DNA of 64,000 bases from Thermococcus sp. 2319x1. Lineage in GTDB: Archaea > Methanobacteriota_B > Thermococci > Thermococcales > Thermococcaceae. The translations under genes and the position numbers were made by a program. Of this stretch, positions 17,548-24,669 are shown piece after piece. Where the stretch lies: NCBI RefSeq assembly GCF_001484685.1, contig NZ_CP012200.1, positions 1,544,321-1,608,320 of the forward strand, given 5' to 3'. The notes under the pieces are model-generated. The model saw nothing but the letters and a program-made list of their open reading frames with translations. It was not told the DNA's origin and did no database searches. The number at the start of each line of letters is the position of its first letter. Positions within the stretch are counted from its first letter, which is position 1.

Positions 17548-17597
17548 ACCACTCCCCCCCAGGATTCATTACATAATTGAGAAATAAAGAAACATGT

Positions 17598-17960
17598 TCA
17601 GTCGAATTCTGAAGCTAGGTAACGCACTTCAACGTCCACACCAAACCTGGACTTTATCTCCTTTGGCAGGTACTGGGTGTAGTAATAGTAGCCCCTTATG
17701 TTCTCAATGCCTCCAGCATAGTACACCTCAATCTTTCTGATTCCCTTATTGATGGCGTACTCAGCGTACTTTGCAAGCTGTTCCTCGCTTATTTTATGTG
17801 CGTTTCTCTTGCACTCTATCACCACTCTCTCAGAACCTTTCCTGGCAATTGTGCCAATTTCTGTTTTCATCCCGTGTTTGATGGCAATGGTCAGGGTATC
17901 CGCAGGCACCTCACCCCTGAGAGCCTCCTCAAAGCCAAAGAAGATAAAGGAGAAGGACAT
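17598..17960 (-). CDS. Small PD-(D/E)XK nuclease-like protein
   Basis: A 120-residue protein whose core, EIGTIARKGSERVVIECKRN followed by KISEEQLAKYAEYAINKGIRKIEVYYAGG, has the order of a restriction-endonuclease-like fold. In this reading the first Glu, the E-C-K of VIECKRN and a Gln on the next helix would be active-site residues. The predicted acidic first ligand is Glu rather than Asp, so the call is tentative. It starts 4 bases after the stop of the 287-residue gene, so the two are probably co-translated. It could be an additional effector module of the island. Confidence 0.5.
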   Translation of the reverse strand: MSFSFIFFGFEEALRGEVPADTLTIAIKHGMKTEIGTIARKGSERVVIECKRNAHKISEEQLAKYAEYAINKGIRKIEVYYAGGIENIRGYYYYTQYLPKEIKSRFGVDVEVRYLASEFD

Positions 17961-17964
17961 GAGC

Positions 17965-18828
17965 TCACCTCCCAGATAGCTTTACCCTTTTAAGTTCCTT
18001 TTCTGCATCTTTGATGGCCTCATCGATGGCCCTCAGGAGAGCGTTCTTTGGGACTTTGACTGCCATACCGGAATACAGGACGAATGCCAGCAAAAATTCT
18101 CCCTTTCCAGAGTCTGCCGCATAGAGAACTTCAAAGGGGTCATAGGTTGAAAGGGTAAAGCGAACGAAAGGAGGAGCCGCTCCTGCTGAGAGCTTTTTAA
18201 GGCCCGCCAGTTCGCGGAGAAGGCCCCTATCCTCCGGCTTTTTTACCCCTTTGGAAGACAGCCTCTTGATTTCACCATCAACGTTCCACTTTACCCGCCA
18301 CTCCTCCGCAGGCAGTTTGCCATCCGCCACAAACGCCCTGAGAAGTTTAAGCTCCTCAACGTACCCCTCGAGATTAACAAACGCCTCCAGTACGTACGTG
18401 CTCCCGTAAACTTGAACTTCGTACTCGTCCATGATATCCTCAGGTTCACTGAACATCTCAAGAACTTCATGCGAAGGCGGCTTTAGTTTGAACCTGAGCC
18501 ACTCCATCCGCACGGGTTTATTATTGAGAACCGCTTTCAGGTTCTGGATGGAAGTTCGGATTGCCTCGATGAAGTTGTCACGGGTGAGCTGTACTTCCCC
18601 ACCATCCCAAAGGGTCAGGTGAACCCATCCACCCTCAGCCATTATCTTCAAGTCCCAGAGCTTTTTCGGGAGAGCATCCATCGAGTGGAGTGCCTTTAGG
18701 GAGCTTATGAATTCATCCAGCGTCACTGGGTCTTCACTGATGAAAACTGGCCCCTCTTCGAGCACCAGCACTGGAAATCCCCTATCTCCATCTCGAGGGG
18801 AAAATGAAAAGGCAAAGATTGAAATCAC
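17965..18828 (-). CDS. Hypothetical protein following the toxin-like domain (possible immunity protein)
   Basis: A 287-residue cytoplasmic protein of unknown family. It begins 7 bases after the stop of a toxin-like C-terminal domain, the place where an immunity gene would be expected; this is inference from position only. The start is uncertain. The frame-opening GTG at 18828 lies inside the apparent ribosome site GGAGGTG, and the codon at ideal spacing is ATC, so either the GTG is used or initiation is unusual. No motif points to an enzyme. Confidence 0.5.
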   Translation of the reverse strand: MISIFAFSFSPRDGDRGFPVLVLEEGPVFISEDPVTLDEFISSLKALHSMDALPKKLWDLKIMAEGGWVHLTLWDGGEVQLTRDNFIEAIRTSIQNLKAVLNNKPVRMEWLRFKLKPPSHEVLEMFSEPEDIMDEYEVQVYGSTYVLEAFVNLEGYVEELKLLRAFVADGKLPAEEWRVKWNVDGEIKRLSSKGVKKPEDRGLLRELAGLKKLSAGAAPPFVRFTLSTYDPFEVLYAADSGKGEFLLAFVLYSGMAVKVPKNALLRAIDEAIKDAEKELKRVKLSGR

Positions 18829-18835
18829 CTCCCTG

Positions 18836-19989
18836 TCAATATCTCCTTGAAGATGGTGGGAATGCCGTAACTATCCGGTACATCCCCCATTTGATTCTCT
18901 CAATCACTACCACCACTTTCTTTCCCAGCTTTGGGGAATATTTAACAAGTACTATTCTCTGTTTTCCATTGACAATGTCTCCGCATTCAATTTTGTCTGG
19001 GTTTTCTATAACCTTGCCCATTTCGTTTAAAAGATCCACGGCGGAAATGTGAGTGAACTGATCTTTTCCAGGCTTTTTCATGAGGTGGTTAAAAATAATA
19101 TGTTTTGCCCCTTTTGCATCAATGATAACATCTCCTCCTTCGAATACTCCACAATCAAGGTTTGCCCCATTGAAGTGTGCCCTGAAACCCCTGTACCCCT
19201 CGTCAAAATCCTCTGCAAGCTTTTTAGCATCGTTGGCATCCCAGCCGTTTAAGTACGCTTGCCTCTTACCAGACTAAGACTAAACTTTCTGAAAGTGTTA
19301 AGAACTTCAATGTATTCCGCCAATGGCTCTTTCCACGCTCCCGGAGGTAGCAGTTCACCTAGTTCAACTAGACTCTTTAAAGTCTCTTCTCCCATTTTCA
19401 GGAAAGCTCTCGACAATGAGCCAGCATCACCCTCTATCACTACCCTTTTGGGGTTAAGGATGTTGCCTTTATCCGCAAAGTAAAGTTCCGAGCATATAAA
19501 CACTTTTTCTCCTTTGAGTTTAAACACCACCGGGCTCAAAATCTTTCCGAATGTAACGTCAAAAACGTATCCTTTAACATCTGGACACTCTAACAAGTAT
19601 TCTCGTCTTAGTTCTTCTATAGGAACCTCTCTTAGCCGTGGATCTGGAATTCTTCTGATTTCAGGAGGATAAACGTATTTTCGTAAAAATTCAACAAACC
19701 AGGTCTTTGTAGCAATCTCTTGGTTAAACTTCTCTAAAGCTCCCCGGAGATAGATGCTCACAAGAAACGCATCCTGGGGAACGCTGGGGAAGTATATCGC
19801 TTCACCGGAATCATCTGCAAGCACTTCTTTTCCCAATATTTTTAATGAGTACCTCCCTGCGGGCAAACGAAACAACTTCAATATTGTTGAAAGCTGCATG
19901 GGAGTTTTACCTTGAGTTGTTATCTCCTCAATTTCCAGATTTTTTCTCAAATACTCAACATCAAAGTACCAAGTTATCAAGTTCATCAC
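18836..19989 (-). pseudogene. Frameshifted gene: unknown N-terminal domain plus toxin-like C-terminal domain B
   Basis: Two frames appear to be one gene of about 384 codons. Frame 1 (19989-19249) encodes 246 residues of an unknown domain and ends VRGKRT-stop. Frame 2 is open from 19271 to 18836 and encodes a domain paralogous to the C-terminus of the neighbouring 211-residue protein. Shared landmarks are AYLNGW, a GGDV motif, HII-X2-H and a terminal TAFP. A single missing G between 19257 and 19258 (AAGCG for AAGGCG) would join them as ...VRGKAYLNGW..., just as the paralogue reads ...LAKAYLNGW.... The only ATG in the second frame, at 19081, would give an 81-residue stub lacking the first half of the domain. 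A real mutation or a sequencing indel are both possible. Confidence 0.65.
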
Positions 19990-20016
19990 CCCTGATAAAC
20001 TAAAGAAAAATTAAAA

Positions 20017-20652
20017 TTAACTCTCTGGGAATGCCGTCCATACTTTCCATTTTCCTTTTATCTTCTTTATCACGACCCTATACCATATCCCACCCTTATT
20101 TTTCTTAAGTACTGCCGTTTTTCCATTATCATAACAACGTGATGCGCTTTTGTCAAACGATTCAATTACTTCTTTTATAATGTTAGCAACGTCTTCACCG
20201 GAGTTAACCTGCCACTGACTATTTTCCAATTTCTTCCAGTTAGCTGCTTCCATTGTTATGTGGGCCTCGATAATGTGTTCTCTCCGCTCTGGATCCATCG
20301 TAACATCTCCCGCTTTACACATGTTGAGTCCTTTAAATTCTGCATGGAAATTCTGAGTCGCTTTTCTAAATTCTCGGGCTATTGTATAAGCATCCTTTGC
20401 GTTCCATCCGTTTAAGTATGCTTTTGCAAGTACTCTCCCAAGGTCTTTAGGGCTAAATAGATCCTCCACAGCTTTAACTTCGTCCCTGTTTATCTTTATT
20501 ACGGACTTTACAATCACTGCTTCCTTTTTAAGTCCGCCCCATTCCTTTTTGACATAACCATAACCAATCTCTACCTCCGTCCCCCAGAAGTTCGTCTTAA
20601 CGCCCTTTGCAAGCTCCTGCCCATTGTAAGTAATCCTATTCTGGAATCTCAC
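20017..20652 (-). CDS. Toxin-like protein A (candidate BECR-type nuclease domain)
   Basis: A 211-residue protein starting at GTG. The C-terminal domain (residues about 75-211) has AYLNGW, HIIEAH at 126-131 and ends KVWTAFPES. The order His, a following His, a helical middle, then beta strands closing in a T-A-F-P is reminiscent of Barnase-EndoU-colicin-RelE (BECR) fold toxins at the C-termini of polymorphic toxins; this is a resemblance, not a proven match. The gene overlaps the upstream signal-peptide gene by 17 bases, so the two may be coupled or, if another indel is present, may once have been one secreted protein. A paralogous domain lies downstream in the same run. Confidence 0.55.
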   Translation of the reverse strand: MRFQNRITYNGQELAKGVKTNFWGTEVEIGYGYVKKEWGGLKKEAVIVKSVIKINRDEVKAVEDLFSPKDLGRVLAKAYLNGWNAKDAYTIAREFRKATQNFHAEFKGLNMCKAGDVTMDPERREHIIEAHITMEAANWKKLENSQWQVNSGEDVANIIKEVIESFDKSASRCYDNGKTAVLKKNKGGIWYRVVIKKIKGKWKVWTAFPES

Positions 20653-20975
20653 TTACAAAGCCTTCTGTGAATTCTTTAACTGGTTTTGAGTACAAGTATT
20701 GGGCAATTAACGCCACGAGGGTGAGGCTTCCAACCGCTACTACCCATCCAACTCCTGGAACAAAGGCACTTACAAAAGGTTTCAAAACAACTGTAGCACC
20801 CCCAGAATGCGGCTGAACTTTGTTTCCAGGCTTCTTCTCAAGAGTTAACTCTGACGGAACCGTTACGGTGCCGTTCACTGTGCTGTTGACGAGGCTCGCC
20901 GTTGCACTCGCACCGCTGAACGCCAATCCCAAAATCAAAAAGCTGAAGAGTAGGGCGAGGGTTTTTCTTCCACAT
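20636..20975 (-). pseudogene. Secreted/membrane N-terminal module with apparent frameshift in its signal peptide
   Basis: The body of this small protein has a Thr/Val-rich stretch and a membrane helix (GWVVAVGSLTLVALIAQYLY). It can be read from an ATG at 21052, but that start has no ribosome site and a non-signal leader. A far better start is the ATG at 20975, seven bases after GGAGGTG (20983-20989). It begins MWKK in another frame and, if one base is removed from the T5 run at 20962-20966, continues as TLALLFSFLILGLAFSGASA, a perfect signal peptide. So a one-base insertion, true or artefactual, is likely. It overlaps toxin-like gene A. Confidence 0.6.
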
Positions 20976-21035
20976 CCCGGAGCACCTCCAGATACGTACA
21001 CTGGATAATCAAGCCAGAACTTTAAAAAGATTACT

Positions 21036-21073
21036 ATGGTAGAGTTTAACAAGTTCGTAATGGTAGAATTTAA
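21036..21073. repeat. Direct repeat ATGGTAGARTTTAA upstream of the island promoter
   Basis: Two 14-base copies (21036-21049 and 21060-21073) differ at one base and are spaced 24 bases start to start. They lie immediately upstream of a TATA-like CTTTTTAAAG (about 21019-21028, minus strand) that would serve the island genes. They could be regulator half-sites. Confidence 0.45.
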
Positions 21074-21181
21074 ATCAAACTCTCAAAAGTTCAGAAAATA
21101 CAACTCTGACAAATAGAGCGCCCGAGAGACTAAGTCCTTTTCAGGCTTTCAAGAAAAAGACAAAGCAAAAGTGAAGAGAGC

Positions 21182-22552
21182 TCAATCCAGCTCCTCCGCG
21201 AGCGGGGCGTTCTCATCAACGCTTACGCCCCTGTTTAGCATGTCTCTGAGGTCCTTCTCGGGGTCGCCTGTGAGCCTCAGGTCGAACTGCCTTCTGAGCA
21301 CTTCAAAGACGTTCGGCGTTAGGAACTCCGGCGGCTTGGGGCCGAGATAGATGCCCTTCACGCCCAGGTATAGGAGAGTGTAGAGTATTCCTATGGCTTT
21401 CTGCTCCATCCAGCTCAAAACGATGCTCACCGGGAGTGAGTTCACATCAGTTCCAAGCTCGTTCGCTAAGGCTATCGCTATCTCTATTATGGAGTAGACG
21501 TTGTTGCACTGGCCGAAGTCGAGGAAGCGTGGAATGCCATCAATTGTTCCATAGTTCCTCGCGTTGTAGCGGAACTTGCCGCAGGCGGCTGAGAGTATTA
21601 TCGCGTCCTCTGGAATGAGCTCGGTAAGCCTCTCATAGTAGCCCATGCCCTTGTGCGGTGTATCACACCCGCCAACGACAAAGATGTGCCTTATCTTGCC
21701 CTCGTTGATGAGCTCTATCAGCTTGTCTTTCATAGCCAAGACGTTCGTATGGTGGAAGCCCGTGAGGAGCTTTCCACCGTCATAGGCCTTCATTCTTGGA
21801 GTCTCAAGGGCCCTTTCTATGAGCGGCTCGAAGTTGTAGTCCTCTATGTGGGGCACTCCCTCAAGGCCCGCTATTCCGGTGGTGAAGATTCTATCTTGAT
21901 AGGCCTTGGTCGGCTGCTGGACACAGTTGCTCGTGCCCACTATAACCCCCGGGAATTCGGAGAACTCCTTCCTCTGGTAGAGCCACGAGCCGCCCCAGTT
22001 GCCGTAAAGCGCTTTAAACTTCCTGAGCTCGGGATATGCGTGAGCTGGGAACATCTCGGCGTGAGTGTAGACCTTTATCTCATCCTCAAGACCTTTCTCC
22101 TCTATCTGCCTCAGGAGTTCATAGAGGGCCTTGTAGCTGTGACCGGTGACGAGTATGCCGTGTCCCTCAAAGCTTCCCGTGGGTACTTCAACGGGCTCGG
22201 GCCTTCCAAAGGTCTCAACGTAGGCCTTATCGAGAAGCTTCATTGCCTCAAGGTGAACCCTTCCGTTCTCAAGGATCAGCTCAAGGAAGCGGTTCTTGTC
22301 GAAGTTGACGTTGGTTAGGGTTGAGTAGAGGGCCTTGCTCAGAAAGTGGCCGATTCTTGGATCGTCGTAGCCCACCTCAAGGGCGTGATAGTAGTAAGCC
22401 GATGTTCCCTTGATCCCGTAGAGGAGGGCTTCCTGAAGGGAGTTAAGGTCTGGATCCTTGCCGCAGACTCCTTGAATCGTGCATCCTCCTGCTAAACTCA
22501 TAGAGCACTGGTTGCATAACATCTCATATTCTTTTGGAAGCCGTATTGCCAT
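21182..22552 (-). CDS. hcp: Hybrid cluster protein (class III), NO/hydroxylamine reductase
   Basis: A 456-residue hybrid cluster protein. The N-terminal cluster motif is Cys13, Cys16, Cys24, Cys30. The hybrid cluster ligands are visible in GHSYKAL, GTSNCVQQP, GGCDTPHKG, CGKFRYN and DFGQCNN. The protein is about 100 residues shorter than class I Hcp, consistent with class III enzymes that lack one helical domain. Hcp reduces NO to N2O and can reduce hydroxylamine. GGAGGTGG precedes the ATG. The promoter region carries ATGACA-CA-TGTCAT, the same operator type as fprA, and a divergent HTH regulator gene. Confidence 0.95.
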   Translation of the reverse strand: MAIRLPKEYEMLCNQCSMSLAGGCTIQGVCGKDPDLNSLQEALLYGIKGTSAYYYHALEVGYDDPRIGHFLSKALYSTLTNVNFDKNRFLELILENGRVHLEAMKLLDKAYVETFGRPEPVEVPTGSFEGHGILVTGHSYKALYELLRQIEEKGLEDEIKVYTHAEMFPAHAYPELRKFKALYGNWGGSWLYQRKEFSEFPGVIVGTSNCVQQPTKAYQDRIFTTGIAGLEGVPHIEDYNFEPLIERALETPRMKAYDGGKLLTGFHHTNVLAMKDKLIELINEGKIRHIFVVGGCDTPHKGMGYYERLTELIPEDAIILSAACGKFRYNARNYGTIDGIPRFLDFGQCNNVYSIIEIAIALANELGTDVNSLPVSIVLSWMEQKAIGILYTLLYLGVKGIYLGPKPPEFLTPNVFEVLRRQFDLRLTGDPEKDLRDMLNRGVSVDENAPLAEELD

Positions 22553-22572
22553 GCTTAACCACCTCCATTTTT

Positions 22573-22586
22573 ATGACACATGTCAT
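22573..22586. promoter_or_regulatory. Palindromic operator ATGACA-CA-TGTCAT upstream of hcp
   Basis: A perfect inverted repeat with 6-base arms, located between the likely hcp TATA element (ATAATAAA on the minus strand, about 22593-22600) and the ribosome site. The TATA-to-operator distance is similar to that at fprA. Confidence 0.75.
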
Positions 22587-22650
22587 ATTCGATTTATTAT
22601 TGAAAGGTCCTTCATAAAAGCTTTGCGGTTTATTAACCTAAAAGAGCTTT

Positions 22651-22668
22651 ATGACTCATGTCATGACA
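22651..22668. promoter_or_regulatory. Overlapping operator variants between hcp and the regulator gene
   Basis: ATGACTCATGTCAT is one mismatch from the ATGACA-NN-TGTCAT consensus, and its right arm overlaps the perfect palindrome TGTCATGACA. It lies upstream of the regulator TATA box, between the two divergent promoters. Confidence 0.6.
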
Positions 22669-22694
22669 AAAAGTTGGAGAAGTTGACGGAAAGG

Positions 22695-22715
22695 TTTAAA
22701 TATTCCGCTCGTCAT
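22695..22715 (+). promoter_or_regulatory. TATA box and CGTCAT half-site for the HTH regulator; leaderless start
   Basis: TTTAAATA at 22695-22702 predicts transcription starting near 22723, three bases before the ATG, so the mRNA is probably leaderless; no ribosome site is visible. A CGTCAT half-site at 22710-22715 falls between TATA and start, consistent with autoregulation. Confidence 0.55.
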
Positions 22716-22725
22716 AAAAGCTACC

Positions 22726-23112
22726 ATGAAGACCAACGCCTTTGAAGCCGTTGCAAGGTACGTCTACCCTTCCCTCCGCAGAAGATTAGTGGAGATTTTG
22801 AGGGAGAAAGGGCTTAACCAGATGCAGATAGCGGAGCTTTTGCACATAACTCAATCAGCCGTTTCAAGGTATCTAGGGATGAACCGGGGGGCTCTCATAG
22901 AGGTGGAAAAATTTCAGGACATCGATGAGAAGCTGAAGGGGCTCGCAGAGACCATAGTGGGGAAAAAACCCGACGAGTACTACATCCACGGGGAACTCGT
23001 GAAAATTGCAATTGAGATGCTTGGAAAGGGCTACGTCTGCTCCTTCCATTCAACGGTTGACCCTGAGATAGACCCAAAGCTCTGCCGGATATGTATAGAG
23101 ACCTTTGGTTAG
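22726..23112 (+). CDS. HTH transcriptional regulator with C-terminal cysteines (candidate NO/O2-stress regulator)
   Basis: A 128-residue DNA-binding protein of the COG2522 type. Residues about 24-50 form a helix-turn-helix (LREKGLNQMQIAELLHITQSAVSRYL). The C-terminus carries Cys105, His108, Cys120 and Cys123 (CSFH...CRIC), which could hold an Fe-S cluster or zinc and so sense NO or O2. It is divergent from hcp, and palindromes flank its own promoter and those of hcp and fprA. I infer that it binds ATGACA-NN-TGTCAT. No other regulator gene adjoins these sites. Confidence 0.8.
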   Translation: MKTNAFEAVARYVYPSLRRRLVEILREKGLNQMQIAELLHITQSAVSRYLGMNRGALIEVEKFQDIDEKLKGLAETIVGKKPDEYYIHGELVKIAIEMLGKGYVCSFHSTVDPEIDPKLCRICIETFG

Positions 23113-23114
23113 AC

Positions 23115-23591
23115 TCATTGCGAGGCTATCAACAGTGTGAAAACCAGTATCAACACTATTTCGTAAGTTTCTATTAAAGCCACAGAGGGCCATTCAATAA
23201 GAGTTCCAATAACTGCGAGAATAAAAAGCAGCGTCGAAATGGTTCTAACCATTTTCTCGCTCCCTGACCCATAAAGAAACATTCCGAGGAAGAACTGAAC
23301 AAAAAAGTAGGTGGAAACAAAGACATGGGGTCTAGTCCCACCAGGATAGAGCCCTATAAGTGCACGGAATATTGCGGCCACGCTTATATAAGCACCTCCA
23401 ACGGTCTGGAGTTTTGTTTGAGAAATGAGAACCAGATATACCGCAAAAAGCATTACAAATATTGAAGAAACTATCAGCCCATAATTGTAAATCCAAGGTG
23501 AGTTAGCTTCTCCTGTCCCAAGATCGCTGAGTGCATGTTCAAAAACGAGAACCATCTGTTCCTTGAGATTGCCCAAAAAGTAAAAAGCCAA
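23115..23591 (-). CDS. DUF998-like integral membrane protein
   Basis: A 158-residue protein with about four to five hydrophobic helices, including GLIVSSIFVMLFAVYLVLI, FFVQFFLGMFLYG and ISTLLFILAVIGTLI near the C-terminus. The motif ALIGLYPGGTRPHVFVS matches DUF998-type membrane proteins (GxxP/H loop). Function is unknown. It ends 2 bases after the convergent regulator stop, so the two 3' ends abut. Confidence 0.65.
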   Translation of the reverse strand: MAFYFLGNLKEQMVLVFEHALSDLGTGEANSPWIYNYGLIVSSIFVMLFAVYLVLISQTKLQTVGGAYISVAAIFRALIGLYPGGTRPHVFVSTYFFVQFFLGMFLYGSGSEKMVRTISTLLFILAVIGTLIEWPSVALIETYEIVLILVFTLLIASQ

Positions 23592-23685
23592 TAAACTATC
23601 CCTCCCGTTATCCCGGAATTCTTGAAAATTTCTTCATAAATTCATTTTTAAATCCCTTCACATGAATTTCCCTTGGGGTGAGAGG

Positions 23686-24033
23686 ATGGACGAGCTGGAG
23701 ATGATTAGAAGAAAAAAGATGCTCGAGCTAATGAAAAGAGCCGGAATGATAGAGGAGAGGCCCAAAAAGCCAAAAGTCGTCATCGAGGTCATAACATCCC
23801 CCACATGTCCTTACTGTCCGATAGCCTGGGCAATGGCCCAAGAAATAGCGAGAAAGTATGAGGGCGTGATAGCGAAGGAAGTGAGCGTCGCGACTCCTGA
23901 GGGGCAGAGGAAGGCCATGGAGCACAACATCATGGGTACGCCAACGATTTTAATAAACAACCGCGTTGAATTCATAGGCGTGCCGAACTTTGCTGAATTT
24001 GAGAGAAGGGTCAGGCAATATCTTTCCACATAA
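23686..24033 (+). CDS. Thioredoxin/glutaredoxin-like protein (CPYC)
   Basis: A 115-residue thiol oxidoreductase with a charged N-terminal helix (about 25 residues) and a thioredoxin fold with active site CPYC at residues 41-44. The cis-Pro loop is MGTPTILIN. The CPYC pair is glutaredoxin-like. The start at 23686 follows GGGGTGAGAGG; an upstream in-frame ATG at 23662 has no ribosome site. A TATA element lies at about 23644. It probably serves as a cytosolic disulfide reductant. Confidence 0.8.
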   Translation: MDELEMIRRKKMLELMKRAGMIEERPKKPKVVIEVITSPTCPYCPIAWAMAQEIARKYEGVIAKEVSVATPEGQRKAMEHNIMGTPTILINNRVEFIGVPNFAEFERRVRQYLST

Positions 24034-24064
24034 ACTTTAAAAATCGCCCTCTTTAATTTCTCCC

Positions 24065-24658
24065 ATGTTTTTGTATGAAAAAAATTTTGAGCTGCAGAAA
24101 GTGAAAGCCCTCGAAAGCCTGGAGGAAGCTCTTGAAAAAGATCTGGTGGACAAGGACATCATTCCCCTTTTAGAGAAGATCAACTCCTTCGAAAACTACT
24201 TCACAACTTCCAGCTGCTCCGGCAGAATAAGTGTGATGCAAATCCCGGATTTTGGGGACAAGGTTAACGCAGTATGGCTAGGCAAGTGGCACAGGGAAGT
24301 GGGATTGGAAGAGGTGCTTGAAGCCATAGGGAAGCACAGCGAAGGCATGCTCTGGTTCATGCTTCACAGCCCGATACTCCACGTTTCTGCAAAGACCCTA
24401 AAAGATGCCGTGGAACTGCTCAACTTAGCTATCTCCTGCGGCTTCAAGCATTCAAACATCAAAAGCATAAGTCACAAAAAACTCGTGGTGGAGATTCGCT
24501 CAACCGAGAGAATGGACGTTCCCATAGGTAGAGATGGAGAATTCTGGGTAAGTGAAGATTATCTTAGGAGGATAGTTGAAATTGCAAATCTTCAGCTCAG
24601 AAGAGCCAAGGAAAAGCTCAAAACACTTGAAAATGAAATTGAAAGATTTAAGAAATAG
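24065..24658 (+). CDS. taw3: tRNA wyosine methyltransferase Taw3
   Basis: A 197-residue TYW3/Taw3-family protein, which transfers a methyl group to N4 of the wyosine precursor at position 37 of tRNA-Phe. The motifs TTSSCSGRISV (residues about 47-57), WFMLHSPILHVSAKTL and SISHKKLVVEIRSTERMDVP are characteristic. The C-terminus is a helical tail. TATA-like CTTTAAAAATCG near 24034 predicts a start next to the ATG, so the mRNA may be leaderless. Confidence 0.9.
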   Translation: MFLYEKNFELQKVKALESLEEALEKDLVDKDIIPLLEKINSFENYFTTSSCSGRISVMQIPDFGDKVNAVWLGKWHREVGLEEVLEAIGKHSEGMLWFMLHSPILHVSAKTLKDAVELLNLAISCGFKHSNIKSISHKKLVVEIRSTERMDVPIGRDGEFWVSEDYLRRIVEIANLQLRRAKEKLKTLENEIERFKK

Positions 24659-24669
24659 GGAAAGAGTCT

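Noticed and set aside
17598-17960. Classical Holliday-junction resolvase or Cas4-like nuclease
   Set aside because: Too short, no cysteine cluster, and the first acidic ligand is Glu; only a general PD-(D/E)XK-like resemblance can be supported.
21653-22318. 221-codon plus-strand frame opposite hcp
   Set aside because: Antisense shadow of hcp; no ribosome site and no recognisable motif.
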